64,000 bases of DNA from Thioclava electrotropha (GCF_002085925.2 NZ_CP053562.1:1220001-1284000); one strand, 5' to 3'; shown: positions 16,384 through 26,195, numbered from the stretch's first letter. Notes: generated by a model from the sequence alone, not told the origin. Numbers and translations are program-made.

Positions 16384-17180
16384 GCGAATTGATCACGGCG
16401 CAGGGCCTGAGCGTGCGCCATGGCGAGGTCGAAGTGCTTCACGGCGTCGACTTCACTATTTCCCCAGGCGAGATCGTTACCGTCGTCGGGCCCAACGGCT
16501 CGGGTAAATCGACGCTGATCCGCGCTCTGATCGGGCTGGAGCGCGCCGCGCGCGGCAAGGTGAACCGTCAGGCGGGGTTGCGGATCGGTTACGTCCCGCA
16601 AAAGCTGCATGTCGATGCGAGCCTGCCGCTGACGGTGCGCCGCTTCCTGTCGCTGCCCAAGCGCGTCTCGAACGCCCGCGCCGAGGCCGCCCTGGAGCGC
16701 ACCGGCGTTCCGCATCTGGGCGCGCGGCAGATTTCGCGCCTCTCGGGCGGGCAGTTCCAACGGGTGCTTCTGGCGCGCGCCTTGCTGTCGGAGCCTCAGA
16801 TCCTGATCCTCGACGAGCCGACGCAGGGCCTCGACCAGCCCGGCACGGCGGGGTTCTACAAGCTGATCGAAGAGGTCCGTCAGGAAACCGGCTGCGCGGT
16901 GCTGATGGTCAGTCACGATCTGCACGTCGTGATGTCGGCCTCGGATCGGGTGATCTGCCTCAACGGCCATGTCTGCTGTCAGGGCACGCCGAAGGTGGTG
17001 GCCGAGGCACCGGAATATCGCGCGCTGTTCGGGATGGGCACGCAGGGGGCCTTCGCGCTCTATCAGCACAGCCACGATCATGGCGAACATGCGGATCACG
17101 CGACCTGCGGCCACGATCACGATCACGCCCATGACGCGGCGCAGGACGGCACTCAAACCCACGGGCAGGCGCATGTTTGA
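16380..17180 (+). CDS. znuC: Zinc ABC transporter ATP-binding protein ZnuC
   Basis: 266 residues. Walker A VGPNGSGKST, signature LSGGQFQRVLLARAL, Walker B LILDEPTQGLD and switch His in MVSHDLHVV are all present, so it is a working ABC ATPase on the cytoplasmic side. The start overlaps the zur stop (ATGA). The last 37 residues (230-266) form a tail with eleven His and one Cys, unusual for an ATPase and possibly zinc-binding. The 3' end overlaps the start of znuB by 8 bp, so zur, znuC and znuB form one operon. Confidence 0.95.
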   Translation: MSELITAQGLSVRHGEVEVLHGVDFTISPGEIVTVVGPNGSGKSTLIRALIGLERAARGKVNRQAGLRIGYVPQKLHVDASLPLTVRRFLSLPKRVSNARAEAALERTGVPHLGARQISRLSGGQFQRVLLARALLSEPQILILDEPTQGLDQPGTAGFYKLIEEVRQETGCAVLMVSHDLHVVMSASDRVICLNGHVCCQGTPKVVAEAPEYRALFGMGTQGAFALYQHSHDHGEHADHATCGHDHDHAHDAAQDGTQTHGQAHV

Positions 17181-17958
17181 CGATTTTCTTTTCCGCGCGG
17201 CGTTGGCCGGGATCGGCCTGACCTTCGCGACCGGCCCCTTGGGCTCTTTCGTGGTGTGGCGGCGGATGGCCTATTTCGGCGATGCGACGGCCCATGCGGC
17301 GATCCTCGGCGTGGCGCTGAGCTTCGCTTTCGGTATTTCGGTCTATCTCGGCACGCTCGGCGTGGCGCTGGCGATGGCGCTGACCGTCGCGCGGCTTTCT
17401 GGGCGCGGCCATGCGATGGACACGCTCTTGGGCGTGCTCGCCCATTCCGCACTGGCCTTCGGCCTCGTTGCGGCGTCGCTGCAATCGGGGCTGCGGGTCG
17501 ATCTGTCGGCATGGCTGTTCGGCGATATTCTCGCCGTGTCGCGCAGCGACCTCGCCGTGGTCTGGGGCGGCTCGGCCGTGGTCGTGGCGCTGCTGGCATG
17601 GCGCTGGCAGGGGCTGCTGACCGCGACGATCAATGACGAGCTGGCGATGTCCTCGGGGCTCGATCCGCGGCGCGAGCAGATGGCGCTGACCATCGCGCTG
17701 GCGCTGACCGTGGCGGTGGCGATCAAGATCGTCGGCGCGCTGTTGATCGCGGCACTGCTCATCATCCCGGCGGCCACGGCGCGGCAATTCGCGCGCGGGC
17801 CCGAGGCGATGGCCGCGGGCGCGACCGGGGTGGGGATCGCCTCGGTGCTGCTGGGGCTCTGGGGCTCGCTGCAGTTCGACACCCCCGCCGGTCCGTCGAT
17901 CGTGGCGGCCTCGACCGTGCTCTTCGTGCTGTCCTTGCCGCTGCGTCGCGCGCGCTAA
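17173..17958 (+). CDS. znuB: Zinc ABC transporter permease ZnuB
   Basis: 261 residues, mostly hydrophobic with about seven to eight membrane segments, of the ABC-3 permease family. The conserved start FRAALAGIGLTFATGPLGSFVVWRRMAYFGDA and the central HGTLLGVLAHSALAFGLV-like region (here MDTLLGVLAHSALAF) are typical ZnuB. The ATG at 17173 overlaps the end of znuC by 8 bp; longer upstream frames run through znuC in another frame and are not real. With ZnuA and ZnuC it forms the high-affinity zinc importer. Confidence 0.95.
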   Translation: MFDDFLFRAALAGIGLTFATGPLGSFVVWRRMAYFGDATAHAAILGVALSFAFGISVYLGTLGVALAMALTVARLSGRGHAMDTLLGVLAHSALAFGLVAASLQSGLRVDLSAWLFGDILAVSRSDLAVVWGGSAVVVALLAWRWQGLLTATINDELAMSSGLDPRREQMALTIALALTVAVAIKIVGALLIAALLIIPAATARQFARGPEAMAAGATGVGIASVLLGLWGSLQFDTPAGPSIVAASTVLFVLSLPLRRAR

Positions 17959-18019
17959 GCCGCGCTGCCGCTTGCCATTTCCCCTCCCGCGCGGTGAGAT
18001 GCGCGGCAAAGGAGCCCCG

Positions 18020-19435
18020 ATGGATCACCGCAGTTTCAAGACCCCGGCGCAGATTTTCGTCGACCTCGCGGCGGGCAATCCACAGCGCCGCATGGCCTTC
18101 GATCCCGCGCAGCGGCGCGCGGCGCTGCAGGCGCTCTCGCGCGCGATCCACGATTGCGAGGCGGAGATCCTCGCGGCGCTGGCCGAGGATTTTTCCAAGC
18201 CCGAGGCCGAGATCCGCCTGACCGAAATTCTGCCCGTTCAGGCCGAGATTTCGCACGCGCTGCGCCACCTGAAAACGTGGACGCGAGTGCGCCGGGTCCG
18301 CCCGACCCGCGCGATGCTGGGCACCCGCGCGCGGATCGTGCCCGAGCCGAAGGGCACCGCGCTGATCATCGCGCCGTGGAATTACCCGCTGGCGCTGTCG
18401 CTCGGGCCGCTGGTTTCGGCCATCGCGGCTGGCTGTGCCGCGATCGTCAAACCGTCCGAGCTGGCCCCGGCCAGCGCTGCCGTGATCGCGCAGATCGTCG
18501 AGGAGGCGCTGCCCGCCGATCTCGTGCGCGTGGTGCAGGGCGGGGTCGAGGTCAGTCAGGAACTGCTCGACCAGCCTTTCGATCATATCTTCTTCACCGG
18601 CTCGCCGCGGGTGGGCAAGATCGTGATGGCGGCGGCGGCGAAGCATCTCACCTCTGTGACGCTGGAACTCGGGGGCAAATCCCCGGTCATCGTCGGCCCC
18701 GGTGCGGATCTGAAAAAGGCCGCGCGGATGATCGCCTGGGGCAAGTTCGCGAATGCCGGTCAGACCTGTATCGCCCCCGATCACGTCTATGTCGCCAAGC
18801 AGATCGAAGCGCCGTTTCTGGCCGAGCTGAAAGCCGCGATCGCGCGGATGTATGGCAAGACGGAAGAGGCGCAGGCGGCGTCGCGCGACCTCGCGCGGAT
18901 CATCAACCCGGATCATTTCGCCCGCCTGATGGGCATGATCGAGAGCGCGCAATCCGCTGGCGCAAAGGCGCTGACCGGCGCCACGAGCGAGGCCGAGAGC
19001 CGCTATATCGCGCCGACCGTCCTGATGGGCACCGACCCGTCGATGCGCGTCGAGCAGGAGGAGATTTTCGGCCCTGTTCTGCCGGTCATTCCCTTCGACG
19101 ATGCGGCGGATGTGGTGGCGCGGATCGAAGCCGGGCCGAAGCCGCTCGCCCTTTATATCTTCGAGCGCGACCGCGGTCTGATCGACCGATTGCGCCGCGC
19201 GACCAGTTCGGGCGCGGTCGGCGTCAATGTCGCGCTGGTCCATTACCTGCACCAAAACCTGCCCTTCGGCGGGATCGGGAATTCGGGTGTCGGGGCCGCG
19301 CATGGGCATTGGGGCTTCGAGGCCTTCACCCATCTCAAGCCCGTGCTCGAGAACCGTTTCGCGCCGCTTTCGATGCTGATGCCGCCCTATCGCAGCGGAC
19401 GCATGGCGAAGCTTGCCCAGAAATTCCTGCGCTAA
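18020..19435 (+). CDS. Aldehyde dehydrogenase, class 3 / coniferyl aldehyde dehydrogenase type
   Basis: 471 residues. It oxidises an aldehyde to the acid with NAD(P)+. Motifs: APWNYPLALS, FTGSPRVGK (cofactor), LELGGKSP with general base E216, and NAGQTCIAPDHV with nucleophile C250; EEIFGPVLPV and FGGIGNSGVG follow. The 34-residue gap between Glu and Cys is normal. The C-terminal basic and hydrophobic end (PPYRSGRMAKLAQKFLR) is typical of class 3 enzymes. The ATG at 18020 has AAAGGAG in good position. It lies 61 bp after znuB on the same strand, but is unlikely to be part of zinc uptake. The substrate is unknown. Confidence 0.92.
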   Translation: MDHRSFKTPAQIFVDLAAGNPQRRMAFDPAQRRAALQALSRAIHDCEAEILAALAEDFSKPEAEIRLTEILPVQAEISHALRHLKTWTRVRRVRPTRAMLGTRARIVPEPKGTALIIAPWNYPLALSLGPLVSAIAAGCAAIVKPSELAPASAAVIAQIVEEALPADLVRVVQGGVEVSQELLDQPFDHIFFTGSPRVGKIVMAAAAKHLTSVTLELGGKSPVIVGPGADLKKAARMIAWGKFANAGQTCIAPDHVYVAKQIEAPFLAELKAAIARMYGKTEEAQAASRDLARIINPDHFARLMGMIESAQSAGAKALTGATSEAESRYIAPTVLMGTDPSMRVEQEEIFGPVLPVIPFDDAADVVARIEAGPKPLALYIFERDRGLIDRLRRATSSGAVGVNVALVHYLHQNLPFGGIGNSGVGAAHGHWGFEAFTHLKPVLENRFAPLSMLMPPYRSGRMAKLAQKFLR

Positions 19436-19554
19436 GTCCGACTGCAGATTTCACGCGTGATCGCGTTCCGCCACAAGCCCGTGTAATCGCTCCGGTTGGC
19501 GAAATCGCGCCCTAGTTGAACCCTTGTGATTAATAAGAAACAGGGGATTAACCA

Positions 19555-21156
19555 ATGGCATCAACGGAAACGATGGCCGGAGGAGGCAAACTGCGGCGCG
19601 ACGCCGGGGTCATCGGGCTGCTCTTTGCCTCAACGACGTCGATGATCGGCTCGGGCTGGTTGTTCGGCGCCTATCACGCCTCGAAAATCGCGGGGCCGCT
19701 CTCGGTCTGGTCCTGGGTGATCGGGGCTGCGATCATCATGTTGATCGCGCTGTGCTTCGCCGAGCTCTCCACGATGTTCTCCAAATCCGGCGCGCTCGTC
19801 CATATGAGCCATGCGAGCCACGGCGCGACGCTGGGACGGCTCTGGGGCTGGATGCTGTTTCTCAGCTATGCGCCGGTGCCCGCGGTCGAGGCCGAGGGGA
19901 TCGTCACCTATGCCAATAACTACCTGCCCTATTTCCTGCGCGGGGACGGGTCGGGCACGCTGACGCTGGTGGGCTTCATCACCTCTGCGCTGCTCCTGAG
20001 CGTGCTGGCGCTGCTGAACCTGCTCGCGATCAAGGCGCTGCTAAAGGTGAACAACACCGTCACGTGGTGGAAGATCGCCGTGCCGCTGATCACCGTGGTC
20101 GGGCTGATCGCGGCCTCGTCCCATTGGGGCGTCTGGCATGCGGCACCGGGCACCTACAAGGCGCAGGGCATGTTCACCGCCATTCCGGCCGCAGGGATCG
20201 TGTTCTCCTTCCTTGGCTTCCGCACCGCGATCGACCTGGGCGGCGAGAGCGCCAATCCGGGCCGCAATATCCCGATGGCGGTGATCGGCTCGGTCATTCT
20301 CGCCGCGATCGTTTATATCCTGCTGCAGGTGGCCTTCATCATGGCGCTCTCGCAGGGCGATCTGGCGAATGGCTGGTCGTCGTTGAGCTTCAAAGGCTCC
20401 GCTGGTCCCTTCGCCGGTCTCGCGGCGACGCTGGGCATGGGATGGCTCGCGCTGCTCCTTTACGTCGATGCCTATGTCTCTCCCGGCGGGACGGGGCTGA
20501 TCTACGTCACCGGCGGCTCGCGTATCCTCTACGCGGTGGGCGACACCGAGAGCGGACCGAGCGCGCTGACCCACACGACCCGCCACGGCGTGCCGTGGCT
20601 GGCGGTTGCGGTGATGTGGGCCGTGGGCGTGTTCTTCCTGCTGCCCTTCCCGGCATGGCAACTGCTGGTGGGCTATATCAGCTCGATCACGGTTCTGACC
20701 TACGGCCTCGGTCCGATCGTCCTGATGGTGCTGCGCCGCAGCCAACCCGATGCCGAGCGCGCCTTCCGCCTGAAAGGGGCGGAGTTCCTTGCGCCGCTGG
20801 CCTTCATCGCGTCGAACCTCGTGATCTACTGGACGGGTTTCTACACCGACTCGATCCTGTTCGGGATGCTGCTCGGGGGCTTCGCGGTCTATGCCGTCGT
20901 CTTCCACGTCGTGCAGAAGAAATCCGCCTCCGAGTTCGGCTGGGGCCATATCGGCTGGCTGGCTCTGTGGTTCGGCGGGCTTTGGGTGATCACGGCGCTC
21001 GGAACGTCGGATCACGCGCTCAATGTGCTGAACTTCTGGGGCGGGATGGCCCTGGTCGCGGTGTGGTCGCTGGTGGTGATCTGGTTCGCGCTGCGCGCGG
21101 CCCTGCCGGCCGAAGAGACCGGCGCGCTGATGGAGCGTATCCAGCGCGGCAACTGA
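19555..21156 (+). CDS. APC-family amino acid/amine permease
   Basis: 533 residues with about twelve to fourteen membrane segments. The N-terminus GVIGLLFASTTSMIGSGWLFG is the APC-superfamily TM1 pattern (IGSGW substrate loop), and AGIVFSFLGFRTAIDLGGESANPGRNIP is the TM6 region followed by the conserved E-x-x-N-P-x-R-x-x-P loop. It is probably a proton-coupled amino acid or amine transporter in the inner membrane. AGGGG lies about 9 bases before the ATG. It stands alone, preceded by a 119-bp gap and ended by a hairpin at 21173. The substrate is not deducible. Confidence 0.9.
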   Translation: MASTETMAGGGKLRRDAGVIGLLFASTTSMIGSGWLFGAYHASKIAGPLSVWSWVIGAAIIMLIALCFAELSTMFSKSGALVHMSHASHGATLGRLWGWMLFLSYAPVPAVEAEGIVTYANNYLPYFLRGDGSGTLTLVGFITSALLLSVLALLNLLAIKALLKVNNTVTWWKIAVPLITVVGLIAASSHWGVWHAAPGTYKAQGMFTAIPAAGIVFSFLGFRTAIDLGGESANPGRNIPMAVIGSVILAAIVYILLQVAFIMALSQGDLANGWSSLSFKGSAGPFAGLAATLGMGWLALLLYVDAYVSPGGTGLIYVTGGSRILYAVGDTESGPSALTHTTRHGVPWLAVAVMWAVGVFFLLPFPAWQLLVGYISSITVLTYGLGPIVLMVLRRSQPDAERAFRLKGAEFLAPLAFIASNLVIYWTGFYTDSILFGMLLGGFAVYAVVFHVVQKKSASEFGWGHIGWLALWFGGLWVITALGTSDHALNVLNFWGGMALVAVWSLVVIWFALRAALPAEETGALMERIQRGN

Positions 21157-21172
21157 GCCTTTGCGAGATGAC

Positions 21173-21206
21173 AAAAGGGCGCGCGGGGATACTCGCGCGC
21201 CTTTTC
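21173..21206. terminator. Hairpin terminator between convergent permease and acyltransferase genes
   Basis: AAAAGGGCGCGCG and CGCGCGCCTTTTC form a long stem with one bulged G and a TTTTCT run on the plus strand, and T-rich sequence on the minus strand. It touches the stop of the minus-strand gene. Confidence 0.8.
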
Positions 21207-22081
21207 TATGCGCGCTTCACCTTCCAGCGGCGATGGATCCAGAGCCATTGCTCCATATGCTTGAGGATCATCTCCTCCAGCCCGTCATTGAGCGTCTGCG
21301 TCATCGCCTCGGGGGTGCTGTGCGGCACGGGCTTGTCGGCATAGATCTTGAAGTTGAGCCCATCCGGCTGCCGGATCGCGTAGATCGGCACCAGATCGGC
21401 TTTCATCTTCAGCGCCATTTCCGCCGCCGACAGGGGCGTGCGCGCGGGCAGGCCGAAGAAGCTCAGCTCCGCGCCCTTGTTGAAATGCTGGTCGAAGCCG
21501 AAGGCCACCATCCCGCCGTCGCGCAGAAATTTCATCATGTCGCCCAGCCCCCGGCGCGAGCGCGAGAACAGCGGCTCCGCGATGGCCGAGATGGTCGAGA
21601 CATATTGCTCGTTGAATAGCGGGTTGTTCATCGGTCGGTAGATTGCGCCGACCCGGTAGCCGCGGCCCGCAAGCGCCGCGCGCCACGCGTCGTAATTGCC
21701 GAAATGGCCTGCCGCGAGGACGACGGGGCGACCCTCGCGATGGGCGGCCTCCAGCGTCTCGGCGCCGGGGCCCTCGATCGGCAGATCGCGGACGCGGGCC
21801 ACGAATTCCTCGCCGGAATAAATCTCCGCCAGCATCCGGCCCAGATTGTCGGGCATCTCGCGCTGCAGCCGTTTGATCTCGTCTTCGGACAGGTCCGGGC
21901 AGGCGATACGGAGGTTCTCGCGGATCTTGCGGGTGAAGCCGAGGATCGGGGCGAGCCGCGCCACCATCCGTCCCGCCGCCGGGATGCGCCGCTCGTAGGG
22001 GAGGCGCTGGACCAGCCGCATCACCGCCACGAAAAGGGCATTCGAGGCGCGGTCGGACAGGGTGGGTTCGCGGTTCTTCAT
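21206..22081 (-). CDS. Lipid A biosynthesis acyltransferase (LpxL/HtrB family)
   Basis: 291 residues. These inner-membrane enzymes add a secondary acyl chain to the lipid A precursor. The catalytic HX4D motif is HFGNYD (H126 to D131). The block GAIYRPMNNPLFNEQ and the DQHFNKG...FFG segment are also typical. The ATG has no clear ribosome binding site but follows the EamA transporter stop by 11 bp, suggesting translational coupling. Which acyl position is modified cannot be told from sequence. Confidence 0.9.
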   Translation of the reverse strand: MKNREPTLSDRASNALFVAVMRLVQRLPYERRIPAAGRMVARLAPILGFTRKIRENLRIACPDLSEDEIKRLQREMPDNLGRMLAEIYSGEEFVARVRDLPIEGPGAETLEAAHREGRPVVLAAGHFGNYDAWRAALAGRGYRVGAIYRPMNNPLFNEQYVSTISAIAEPLFSRSRRGLGDMMKFLRDGGMVAFGFDQHFNKGAELSFFGLPARTPLSAAEMALKMKADLVPIYAIRQPDGLNFKIYADKPVPHSTPEAMTQTLNDGLEEMILKHMEQWLWIHRRWKVKRA

Positions 22082-22092
22082 CGTGTCGGGTG

Positions 22093-22941
22093 TCAGGCTC
22101 TGGCTTGGCGCGCGGCACGGCGCTCACGCGACCAGACATAGAGCCCAGCCCCTACGATCACAAGCGCCCCGGCAATGGTGAACCCGTCGGGAAACTGCCC
22201 GAACATCAGCCATCCCCAGAAGGATGCGAACAGCAGGCCCGAATAGCCGAAGGGCGCGAGCGTCGAGGCTTCGGCCAGTGCGAAGGCGCGGATGAGCAGG
22301 AATTGCGACAGGCTGCCCGCCAGCCCGAGACCGAGGAAAATCCACAGGTCCGACAGCTCGATCGGTTGCCAGGTGAAGGGCAGGGCGAGCGAAGAAAGCG
22401 CAAGCCCGGTGAACGCCGACCAGAGCTGTGAGGTGGCCGCGCTGTCGCCGCGCAGGTAGCGCGTCAGCAACACCGCGCCCGCGAAGCTGAACGCGGCCAG
22501 CAGCGCCAGAAACGCCGCCGGATGGAGCCCCCCGAAGCCCGGACGCAGGATGATCATCGCGCCCATGAAGGCCGCCAGAATGCCGAAGATGCGGTGCGGG
22601 CCTAGCCGCTCGCCCAGAAACAGCGCCGCGCCGAGCGTCACGATCACCGGGTTGAGATCGCCAAGCGCGGTGGCGGTGGCCAGCGGCACGTGTTTCAGCG
22701 CGTAGAAGAACGACACGATCGCACCCATCTGGAACAGCGCCCGGCCCAGCTGGAACTTCGGCTGTGCGCTGCGGATGCGGCGCGGCAGGCTGCCGCGATA
22801 GATAACCGCCAGCACGGCGGCATTCACCGCGAAGCGCGCCCAGACGATCAGGAGCGGGTGATACCCTTGCCCGAGAAGCTTCGCGAAAGCGTCCATCAGC
22901 GTCAGCATCGAGAACGCGCCGAGCATCAGCGCGATCCCCAT
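22093..22941 (-). CDS. EamA/DMT-superfamily transporter
   Basis: 282 residues with ten predicted membrane segments in two EamA repeats; the first starts at MGIALMLGAFSMLTLMDAFAK and contains ATATALGDLNPVIVTLGAALFLGERLG, a DMT signature. The ATG at 22941 is preferred, although the frame is open to an ATG overlapping the tkt stop at 23022, because a strong hairpin at 22970-22993 lies between tkt and 22941 and the extra 27 residues are polar and not family-like. GAGGG lies upstream. The acyltransferase gene follows closely. The substrate is unknown. Confidence 0.88.
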   Translation of the reverse strand: MGIALMLGAFSMLTLMDAFAKLLGQGYHPLLIVWARFAVNAAVLAVIYRGSLPRRIRSAQPKFQLGRALFQMGAIVSFFYALKHVPLATATALGDLNPVIVTLGAALFLGERLGPHRIFGILAAFMGAMIILRPGFGGLHPAAFLALLAAFSFAGAVLLTRYLRGDSAATSQLWSAFTGLALSSLALPFTWQPIELSDLWIFLGLGLAGSLSQFLLIRAFALAEASTLAPFGYSGLLFASFWGWLMFGQFPDGFTIAGALVIVGAGLYVWSRERRAARQARA

Positions 22942-22969
22942 CCCGGGACGATCGCCCTCGGGATGTGAA

Positions 22970-22993
22970 GAGGGGGCCACGCCGGGCCCCCTC
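22970..22993 (-). terminator. Hairpin terminator after tkt
   Basis: GAGGGGGCC (22970-22978) pairs perfectly with GGCCCCCTC (22985-22993); on the minus strand it is followed by TTC only. It starts 29 bp after the tkt stop and supports a separate start for the downstream transporter. Confidence 0.6.
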
Positions 22994-23021
22994 GCAGTCG
23001 CTTTCAAGCCGGGCAGAGCCA

Positions 23022-25040
23022 TCAGAGGAGGCTCTTGACCTTCTCGGCCACGGCCTCGGGGGTGATCCCGAACTTTTCGTAAAGCTCGCCTGCGGGGGCG
23101 GAGGCGCCGAAGCCCTCCATGCCCACGAAGCCCGCTTTCGCCTCGCGGCCACGCTCGCCCAGAAGCCAACGGTCCCACGGCTGGCGCACGGCGGCCTCGA
23201 CGGCCACGCGGACCGAGTTCGGCGGCAGCACGCGCTTACGGTAGGCTTCGTCCTGCTCGGCGAACAGTTCCATGCAGGGCATCGAGACGACACGGGTGCC
23301 GATCGCTTCCTTCTGCAGCAGCTCGCGGGCTTTGATCGCGATTTCCACTTCCGAGCCGGTCGCCATCAGGATCACCTGACGCTTGCCGTCGGCCTCGGCC
23401 AGAACATAAGCGCCGCGCGCGGTGAGGTTCTGCGGCTTGTACTCGGTGCGCAGCGTCGGCAGACCCTGACGCGACAGCGCCAGAACCGAGGGCGTGCCCT
23501 CCTGGTTCATCGCGATTTCCCACGCCTCGGCGGTCTCGATGACATCGGCGGGGCGGAAGGTCAGCGTGTTGGGCGTCGCGCGGCAGATTGCCAGATGCTC
23601 GACCGGCTGGTGGGTCGGGCCGTCTTCGCCGAGACCGATGGAGTCATGGGTCATGACATAGACGGTCGGCACTTTCATCAGCGCCGACAGGCGCATCGCG
23701 CCGCGCGCGTAGTCGGTGAAGCAGAAGAACGTGCCGCCATAGGGGCGCACGCCGCCATGCAGCCACTGACCGTTCATCGCAGCCGCCATGCCGTGCTCGC
23801 GGATGCCGTAATGGATGTAGCGGCCCTTGCGGTTCTCCGGGTTGAAGACCGTCATGTCCTTCGACTTCGTGAGGTTCGAGCCGGTCAGGTCGGCCGAGCC
23901 GCCGATGGTCTCGGGGCAGGCGGCGTTGATCACGCCCAGCACCATCTCGGACGCCTTGCGGGTCGCGACTTTCGGCGCGGCTTCGGCCTGCTCTTTCTTG
24001 AACTTGCGGATCGCGCCGGTGAGCTTCTTCGAGACGCCGCCTTCCATGATGCGGGTGAACTCGGCCTGCTTGTTGGCCGAAAGCTTGCCGAAGCGCTCCT
24101 CCCATTCGCCGCGCTCAGCCGCGCCGCGGGTGCCGATCGCTTCCCATTGCGATTTCACGTCGGCGGGGATTTCGAACGGGCCGTGATCCCAGCCGTAGAT
24201 CGCCTTGGTGCGCGCGATTTCCTCGTCGCCCAGCGGCGAGCCGTGGGCCGAGTAGCTGTCGGCCTTGGTCGGTGCGCCGAAGCCGATGATGGTTTTGCAG
24301 TCGACCAGAACCGGACCCTTGGCTTTCTTCGCCTTGGTCAGCGCCTCGTCGATGGAGGCCGGATCGTGGCCGTCACAGGCAAACACCGTCCAGCCCGACG
24401 CCTCGAAGCGCTTGCGCTGGTCGGTCTTGTCGGACATCGACACGCGGCCGTCGATGGTGATGTCGTTATTGTCCCACAGCACGATCAGGTTCGACAGTTC
24501 CTGCATCCCGGCAAGACCGATGGCCTCCTGGGAGATGCCTTCCATCAGGCAGCCGTCGCCTGCGATGACCCAGGTGCGGTGATCGACGAGCTTCTTGCCC
24601 CATTGCGCGCGCAGCGCCTCTTCGGCGATGGCCATGCCGACCGAAGTCGCGAGGCCCTGGCCGAGCGGGCCGGTCGTGGTCTCCACCGCGTCGAGCAGGA
24701 AGTTCTCCGGGTGGCCCGCGGTCAGAGCGCCCGACTGGCGGAAGTTCTTGATCTGGTCGAGCGTCACCTGCTCGTCGCCGCAGAGATAGAGCAACGAGTA
24801 GATCAGCATCGAGCCGTGGCCGGCCGACAGGATGAATCGGTCGCGGTCCGCCCATTTCGGGTTCTTCACGTCGAATTTCAGGTGGTTCTGGAACAGAACG
24901 GTCGCCACATCGGCCATGCCCATCGGCATGCCGGGGTGACCGGAATTGGCGGCCTGCACCGCATCCATCGCCAGTGCGCGGATCGCGGAGGCAAGTTTCC
25001 AATGCTCAGGATGGGCGGCGCGCAGCTCTTCGATTTCCAT
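23022..25040 (-). CDS. tkt: Transketolase
   Basis: 672 residues, full length. It transfers two-carbon ketol units in the pentose phosphate and Calvin pathways using thiamine diphosphate. Motifs: [13 protein letters not shown] (N-terminal substrate site), [13 protein letters not shown] (thiamine diphosphate GDG...), DNNDITIDG, and [17 protein letters not shown] with [19 protein letters not shown] (C-terminal transketolase signature). The ATG at 25040 has AAAGGA 6 bases upstream; the open frame further upstream is non-conserved. It is divergent from the coiled-coil/zapA operon. Confidence 0.97.
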   Translation of the reverse strand: MEIEELRAAHPEHWKLASAIRALAMDAVQAANSGHPGMPMGMADVATVLFQNHLKFDVKNPKWADRDRFILSAGHGSMLIYSLLYLCGDEQVTLDQIKNFRQSGALTAGHPENFLLDAVETTTGPLGQGLATSVGMAIAEEALRAQWGKKLVDHRTWVIAGDGCLMEGISQEAIGLAGMQELSNLIVLWDNNDITIDGRVSMSDKTDQRKRFEASGWTVFACDGHDPASIDEALTKAKKAKGPVLVDCKTIIGFGAPTKADSYSAHGSPLGDEEIARTKAIYGWDHGPFEIPADVKSQWEAIGTRGAAERGEWEERFGKLSANKQAEFTRIMEGGVSKKLTGAIRKFKKEQAEAAPKVATRKASEMVLGVINAACPETIGGSADLTGSNLTKSKDMTVFNPENRKGRYIHYGIREHGMAAAMNGQWLHGGVRPYGGTFFCFTDYARGAMRLSALMKVPTVYVMTHDSIGLGEDGPTHQPVEHLAICRATPNTLTFRPADVIETAEAWEIAMNQEGTPSVLALSRQGLPTLRTEYKPQNLTARGAYVLAEADGKRQVILMATGSEVEIAIKARELLQKEAIGTRVVSMPCMELFAEQDEAYRKRVLPPNSVRVAVEAAVRQPWDRWLLGERGREAKAGFVGMEGFGASAPAGELYEKFGITPEAVAEKVKSLL

Positions 25041-25108
25041 GAAACGTCCTTTCGCGGGGCAGCTGTTGGATGGGTCCGCGCCCCTGATAGCAGGGATCGG
25101 CCCAAGAT

Positions 25109-25131
25109 CAAGCACGGCCCACAAGTGCTTG
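25109..25131. promoter_or_regulatory. 7-bp inverted repeat upstream of tkt
   Basis: CAAGCAC (25109-25115) pairs with GTGCTTG (25125-25131). It is 69 bp upstream of the tkt start in the divergent region and overlaps a possible -35 (TTGATC on the minus strand). It could be an operator; no known motif is recognised. Confidence 0.3.
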
Positions 25132-25240
25132 AGGCAAAAGGGTGGGCTTGCCCTGTCGCAAAAGGTTAGACTTAACCAAACCCGCAGTCGGCCGCGATTC
25201 GGCCATGGCAAGCGAAAAACATGAGGACGAGGAGGCGCGT

Positions 25241-25825
25241 ATGAGTGACATAGCCGAATACGAACGCCGCATCGCTTTCGCGCTCGAACGGATCGGGCGC
25301 GGGGTCGAAGCGCTCAAGCAGCGCGAGGCATTGCAGGCGCAAGCGGCGCAGGATGCTACGCACCAGCCCGAGCCGGAGACCGCAGCGCCCGCCGAGGCAG
25401 AGCTGCCCCCCGTGCCGGAGGCGCCGCCCGAAGCGATTGCCGATCCGGCGGAAGTGGCCGAGCTGAAAGCCGCGCTCGCCGCCGAGCAGGAAGCCAACGC
25501 GCAACTCTCCGAACGCGTCCGCGCGATCCGCGAGAAACAGGACACCACGCTGGGCGCGATGGAGCGCAAATACGGCGCCGCTGTCCGCGCGCAGGAAGCC
25601 GCTTTCAAGGAAGTCGCAGCCCTCAAGCAAGCCAACGCAGCATTGGTCGCGGCCAACCGCAAGCTGATGGACGAGGGCGTGGCCTTCTCCGAGGAGGCGC
25701 TGATGGCCGAGCTGCAAAGCCTGCGCGCCGCGCGCGACGGCGAGAGCGCCGAGCTGGAGCAGATCATCGCGGGTCTCGACCCCATCATTGAAGCGGCGAA
25801 CCGCGAGGAGGAGACCGATGCCTGA
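25241..25825 (+). CDS. Coiled-coil protein encoded upstream of zapA, function unknown
   Basis: 194 residues, acidic and Ala/Glu-rich. It has an N-terminal helix ([19 protein letters not shown]), a Pro/Glu/Ala linker (about 48-82), and a long coiled coil (about 86-190) rich in heptad-like Ala, Leu, Glu and Lys ([20 protein letters not shown] and later repeats). No signal peptide is seen. The ATG at 25241 is chosen because GGAGG lies 6-7 bases upstream; an ATG at 25205 is in frame but has a poor site. It overlaps zapA by 8 bp, so translation is coupled and a role near the division ring is a reasonable inference. Confidence 0.85.
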   Translation: MSDIAEYERRIAFALERIGRGVEALKQREALQAQAAQDATHQPEPETAAPAEAELPPVPEAPPEAIADPAEVAELKAALAAEQEANAQLSERVRAIREKQDTTLGAMERKYGAAVRAQEAAFKEVAALKQANAALVAANRKLMDEGVAFSEEALMAELQSLRAARDGESAELEQIIAGLDPIIEAANREEETDA

Positions 25826-26195
25826 GGTGACGATTTCCATCGGCGGCCGCGATTTTCAGGTCGCCTGCCAAGAAGGTGAAGAACATTTCCTTCGCTCGGC
25901 TGCCGGGATGCTCGACAGCGAGGCGCAGGTGCTTCTGGGCCAGATCGGGCGGGTGCCCGAGAACCGGATGCTGCTGATGTCGGGGCTGATGCTGGCCGAC
26001 AAGGCGGCGGGCATCGAGGATCAGCTGCGAGACGCGATGAACCGTCTGGGCGAATTGCAGGCGAAGATCGACGAGCTGCAGTCGAACCCTGCGCATGTCG
26101 AAGTGCCGATCGTGCCGCCCGAAGTGACCGAGACGCTGGCCGAGATCGCCGCGCGCGCGGAGTCGCTTGCCGACCGGGTCGAGGACGACGCGTGA
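25818..26195 (+). CDS. zapA: Cell division protein ZapA
   Basis: 125 residues. ZapA binds and bundles FtsZ at the division ring. The N-terminal domain [27 protein letters not shown] is the ZapA signature, followed by a helix (MLADKAAGIEDQLRDAMNRLGELQ) for dimerisation. The C-terminal extension of about 40 residues (VPPEVTETLAEIAARAESLA) is longer than in E. coli ZapA. Start at 25818 with GGAGGAG upstream. It overlaps the coiled-coil gene before it (8 bp) and the MliC-like gene after it (4 bp, GTGA). Confidence 0.93.
   Translation: MPEVTISIGGRDFQVACQEGEEHFLRSAAGMLDSEAQVLLGQIGRVPENRMLLMSGLMLADKAAGIEDQLRDAMNRLGELQAKIDELQSNPAHVEVPIVPPEVTETLAEIAARAESLADRVEDDA

Noticed and set aside
25041-25240. 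6S RNA gene near zapA
   Set aside because: In other bacteria it can lie near zapA, but no long, bulged rod-like fold is apparent here and the gap after zapA is too short.
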